Of a stretch of 64,000 nt of DNA, positions 63,113 through 64,000 are shown in pieces. The notes under the pieces are model-generated. The model had not been told where the DNA came from, searched no databases, and saw nothing but the letters and a program-made list of their open reading frames with translations. Position numbers and translations under genes: made by a program. Origin of the DNA: an uncultured Collinsella sp. Its GTDB lineage: Bacteria > Actinomycetota > Coriobacteriia > Coriobacteriales > Coriobacteriaceae. Location: assembly GCA_900541855.1 (NCBI GenBank), contig UQLD01000007.1, positions 43,166-107,165 of the forward strand, read 5' to 3'. Position 1 is the stretch's first letter; every line of letters begins with the position of its first letter.

Positions 63113-63541
63113 TTAGGCCATCTTGTTGAGCATGTCGACACGGATCTGGTGACGGCCGCCGGCGTACTGTGCACGCAGGAACTCGCGGGCGATCTTCTTG
63201 GCGACCTCGGTGCCCACAACGCCCGGGCCCATGGTGACCATGCGCGAGCCGTTGTGCTCGCGGGTCATGTAAGCGGAACGCTCGTCGGAAATGTTGGCGA
63301 CGACCATGCCCTTGATCTTGACGGCGGCCATATAGGAGCCGACGCCGTACTTATCGAATGCGAAGCCCTGGGAATCCTTGTGCTCCAGCAGGTCCTTGGC
63401 AACGGCGGTCGCGGAATCGACAAAGTCCGCGGCAGGGGTCTCGGAATAGTCGACGACCTCGTGACCGTCGGCGATGAGCATCTCCTTGATAGACTCCTTC
63501 ATCGACATACCGTCGGCATCGGAAGCGATTACAACCCTCAT
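63113..63541 (-). CDS. lacA: Galactose-6-phosphate isomerase subunit LacA
   Basis: 142 residues: MRVVIASDADGMSMKESIKE, then VVDYSETPAADFVDSATAVA, FDKYGVGSYMAAVKIKGMVV (where RpiB has the Cys loop, absent here as expected for LacA) and RSAYMTREHNGSRMVTMGPG. It forms the hetero-oligomeric isomerase with LacB. It is the first gene of the leftward lac unit lacA-lacB-lacX-lacC; the ATG at 63541 follows AAGGAGGATGTC. Operator-like dyads lie just upstream. Confidence 0.94.
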   Translation of the reverse strand: MRVVIASDADGMSMKESIKEMLIADGHEVVDYSETPAADFVDSATAVAKDLLEHKDSQGFAFDKYGVGSYMAAVKIKGMVVANISDERSAYMTREHNGSRMVTMGPGVVGTEVAKKIAREFLRAQYAGGRHQIRVDMLNKMA

Positions 63542-63635
63542 GACATCCTCCTTGAGAGATACGCAGGTGCGTAGTTTCTGTTTGGAAGTGTTGAATCGCG
63601 TTCAGGTCCGGGCATCTGAATGTGCGGTTCTTCAC

Positions 63636-63711
63636 TGTTCATGTTTATTTGAACACATTCGAACAGTAACTGCAACAACTATTTGTTTATCTTTGTTCTT
63701 TTTTGAACAAA
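63636..63711. promoter_or_regulatory. TGTTCA/TGAACA dyads upstream of lacA
   Basis: TGTTCATGTTTATTTGAACA at about 63636-63654, CGAACAG directly after, and TTTGTTC-TTTTTT-GAACAAA at 63692-63711. AT-rich GTTC/GAAC dyads of this type are plausible sites for a DeoR-type LacR repressor. ATATCGTTCACGG at 63711-63723 is the recurring motif also found before pfl and galK. Confidence 0.6.
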
Positions 63712-63723
63712 TATCGTTCACGG

Positions 63724-64000
63724 ATGATTGCTGACCGTTTGAGCCGGGCGCGGACGTAGCGACCACGTGTTCAACAAACAAAAGAGCGGCCAAGAACGTG
63801 TCTCGGCCGCCCTTCGGCGGTATTCCCCGGTATATACAGCTGTTTTAGCTACTCGGACTGCCCACCCTATTTGGCGTGCTTGGACGGAGCAATCAGAACC
63901 ACCCTTAAAAAGGGTGGTTTGCTCTTAGGGTATAACCCACGGGCTCCGGGCTCGCGTCTAAAGGCGCGGGCCCGGACTTCGTCCAGGCCTAGTGCATCTT
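63724..64000. other. Right-end gap with hairpins, no gene seen
   Basis: No coding region is supported. AACCACCCTTAAAAAGGGTGG (63897-63917) is a perfect hairpin, also flanked by GAGCAA and TTGCTC, and a GGCCGAGACACG/GGCCGCCC-type GC dyad lies near 63785-63820. It could hold a terminator for a gene to the right, or the end of a mobile element; neither can be decided here. Confidence 0.3.

Overview
The window is a GC-rich, gene-dense bacterial chromosome segment. Gene content points to a gut-dwelling actinobacterium of the Coriobacteriia, most likely Collinsella or a close relative: PTS-based sucrose use, pyruvate formate-lyase fermentation, an agmatine deiminase/antiporter pair, a compact type II-C Cas9, and LacI/DeoR control of sugars. 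The genus is inferred from gene content and remembered family resemblance, not from a database search.

Layout. 1-7.7 kb: partial M18 aminopeptidase, a membrane-anchored Ntn-type hydrolase, 6-phosphofructokinase, a MacB/FtsX-type ABC exporter and a GyrI-like protein behind a LexA-type box. 7.9-14.3 kb: a complete type II-C CRISPR-Cas locus in the order cas9, array (25 repeats, 24 spacers), tracrRNA on the opposite strand, cas1, cas2. 14.3-21.2 kb: a frameshifted membrane gene, ogt, asd and lysC facing thrC and thrB (aspartate/threonine pathway). 21.2-23.7 kb: an AT-richer accessory patch with a secreted protein, a 34-residue membrane peptide and a DUF3990/HTH toxin-antitoxin-like pair with two operator dyads. 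23.7-27.1 kb: engB, mtnN, pflA, degV. 27.3-33 kb: a sucrose/fructoside regulon (GH32 hydrolase, PTS EIIBC, GH32-like protein, LacI regulator) with recognisable operators. 33.1-35.7 kb: a pyruvate formate-lyase whose glycyl-radical domain is encoded as a separate 83-residue protein. 36.2-40.9 kb: MarR plus a heterodimeric ABC exporter with one degenerate ATP site. 41.4-45.8 kb: DAHP synthase, agmatine deiminase, agmatine/putrescine-type antiporter. 46.1-50.3 kb: a BceAB-like transporter and a Nudix-Vsr fusion protein. 50.5-54.6 kb: AraC regulator, HAD phosphatase, class II aldolase, DeoR regulator. 54.7-63.5 kb: FprA-type flavoprotein and a galactose region combining the Leloir pathway (galK, galT, GalR-like LacI regulator) with the tagatose-6-phosphate pathway (lacA, lacB, lacC, lacX-like).

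The gaps between genes hold several families of repeated, strongly palindromic elements. The clearest has six copies (near 2.8, 15.6, 20.0, 21.1, 33.2 and 52.5 kb), all at gene 3' ends. Its outer arms differ between copies but stay complementary. Five copies keep a fixed inner loop flanked by a covarying 4-bp stem, which suggests a structured RNA or a selected DNA element. Other families have a fixed TTACGCGG head (three copies) or a fixed GGGACAGG loop (three copies).

The observations most worth following are the CRISPR locus with its antisense tracrRNA, the split pyruvate formate-lyase, the Nudix-Vsr fusion and the palindromic element family.
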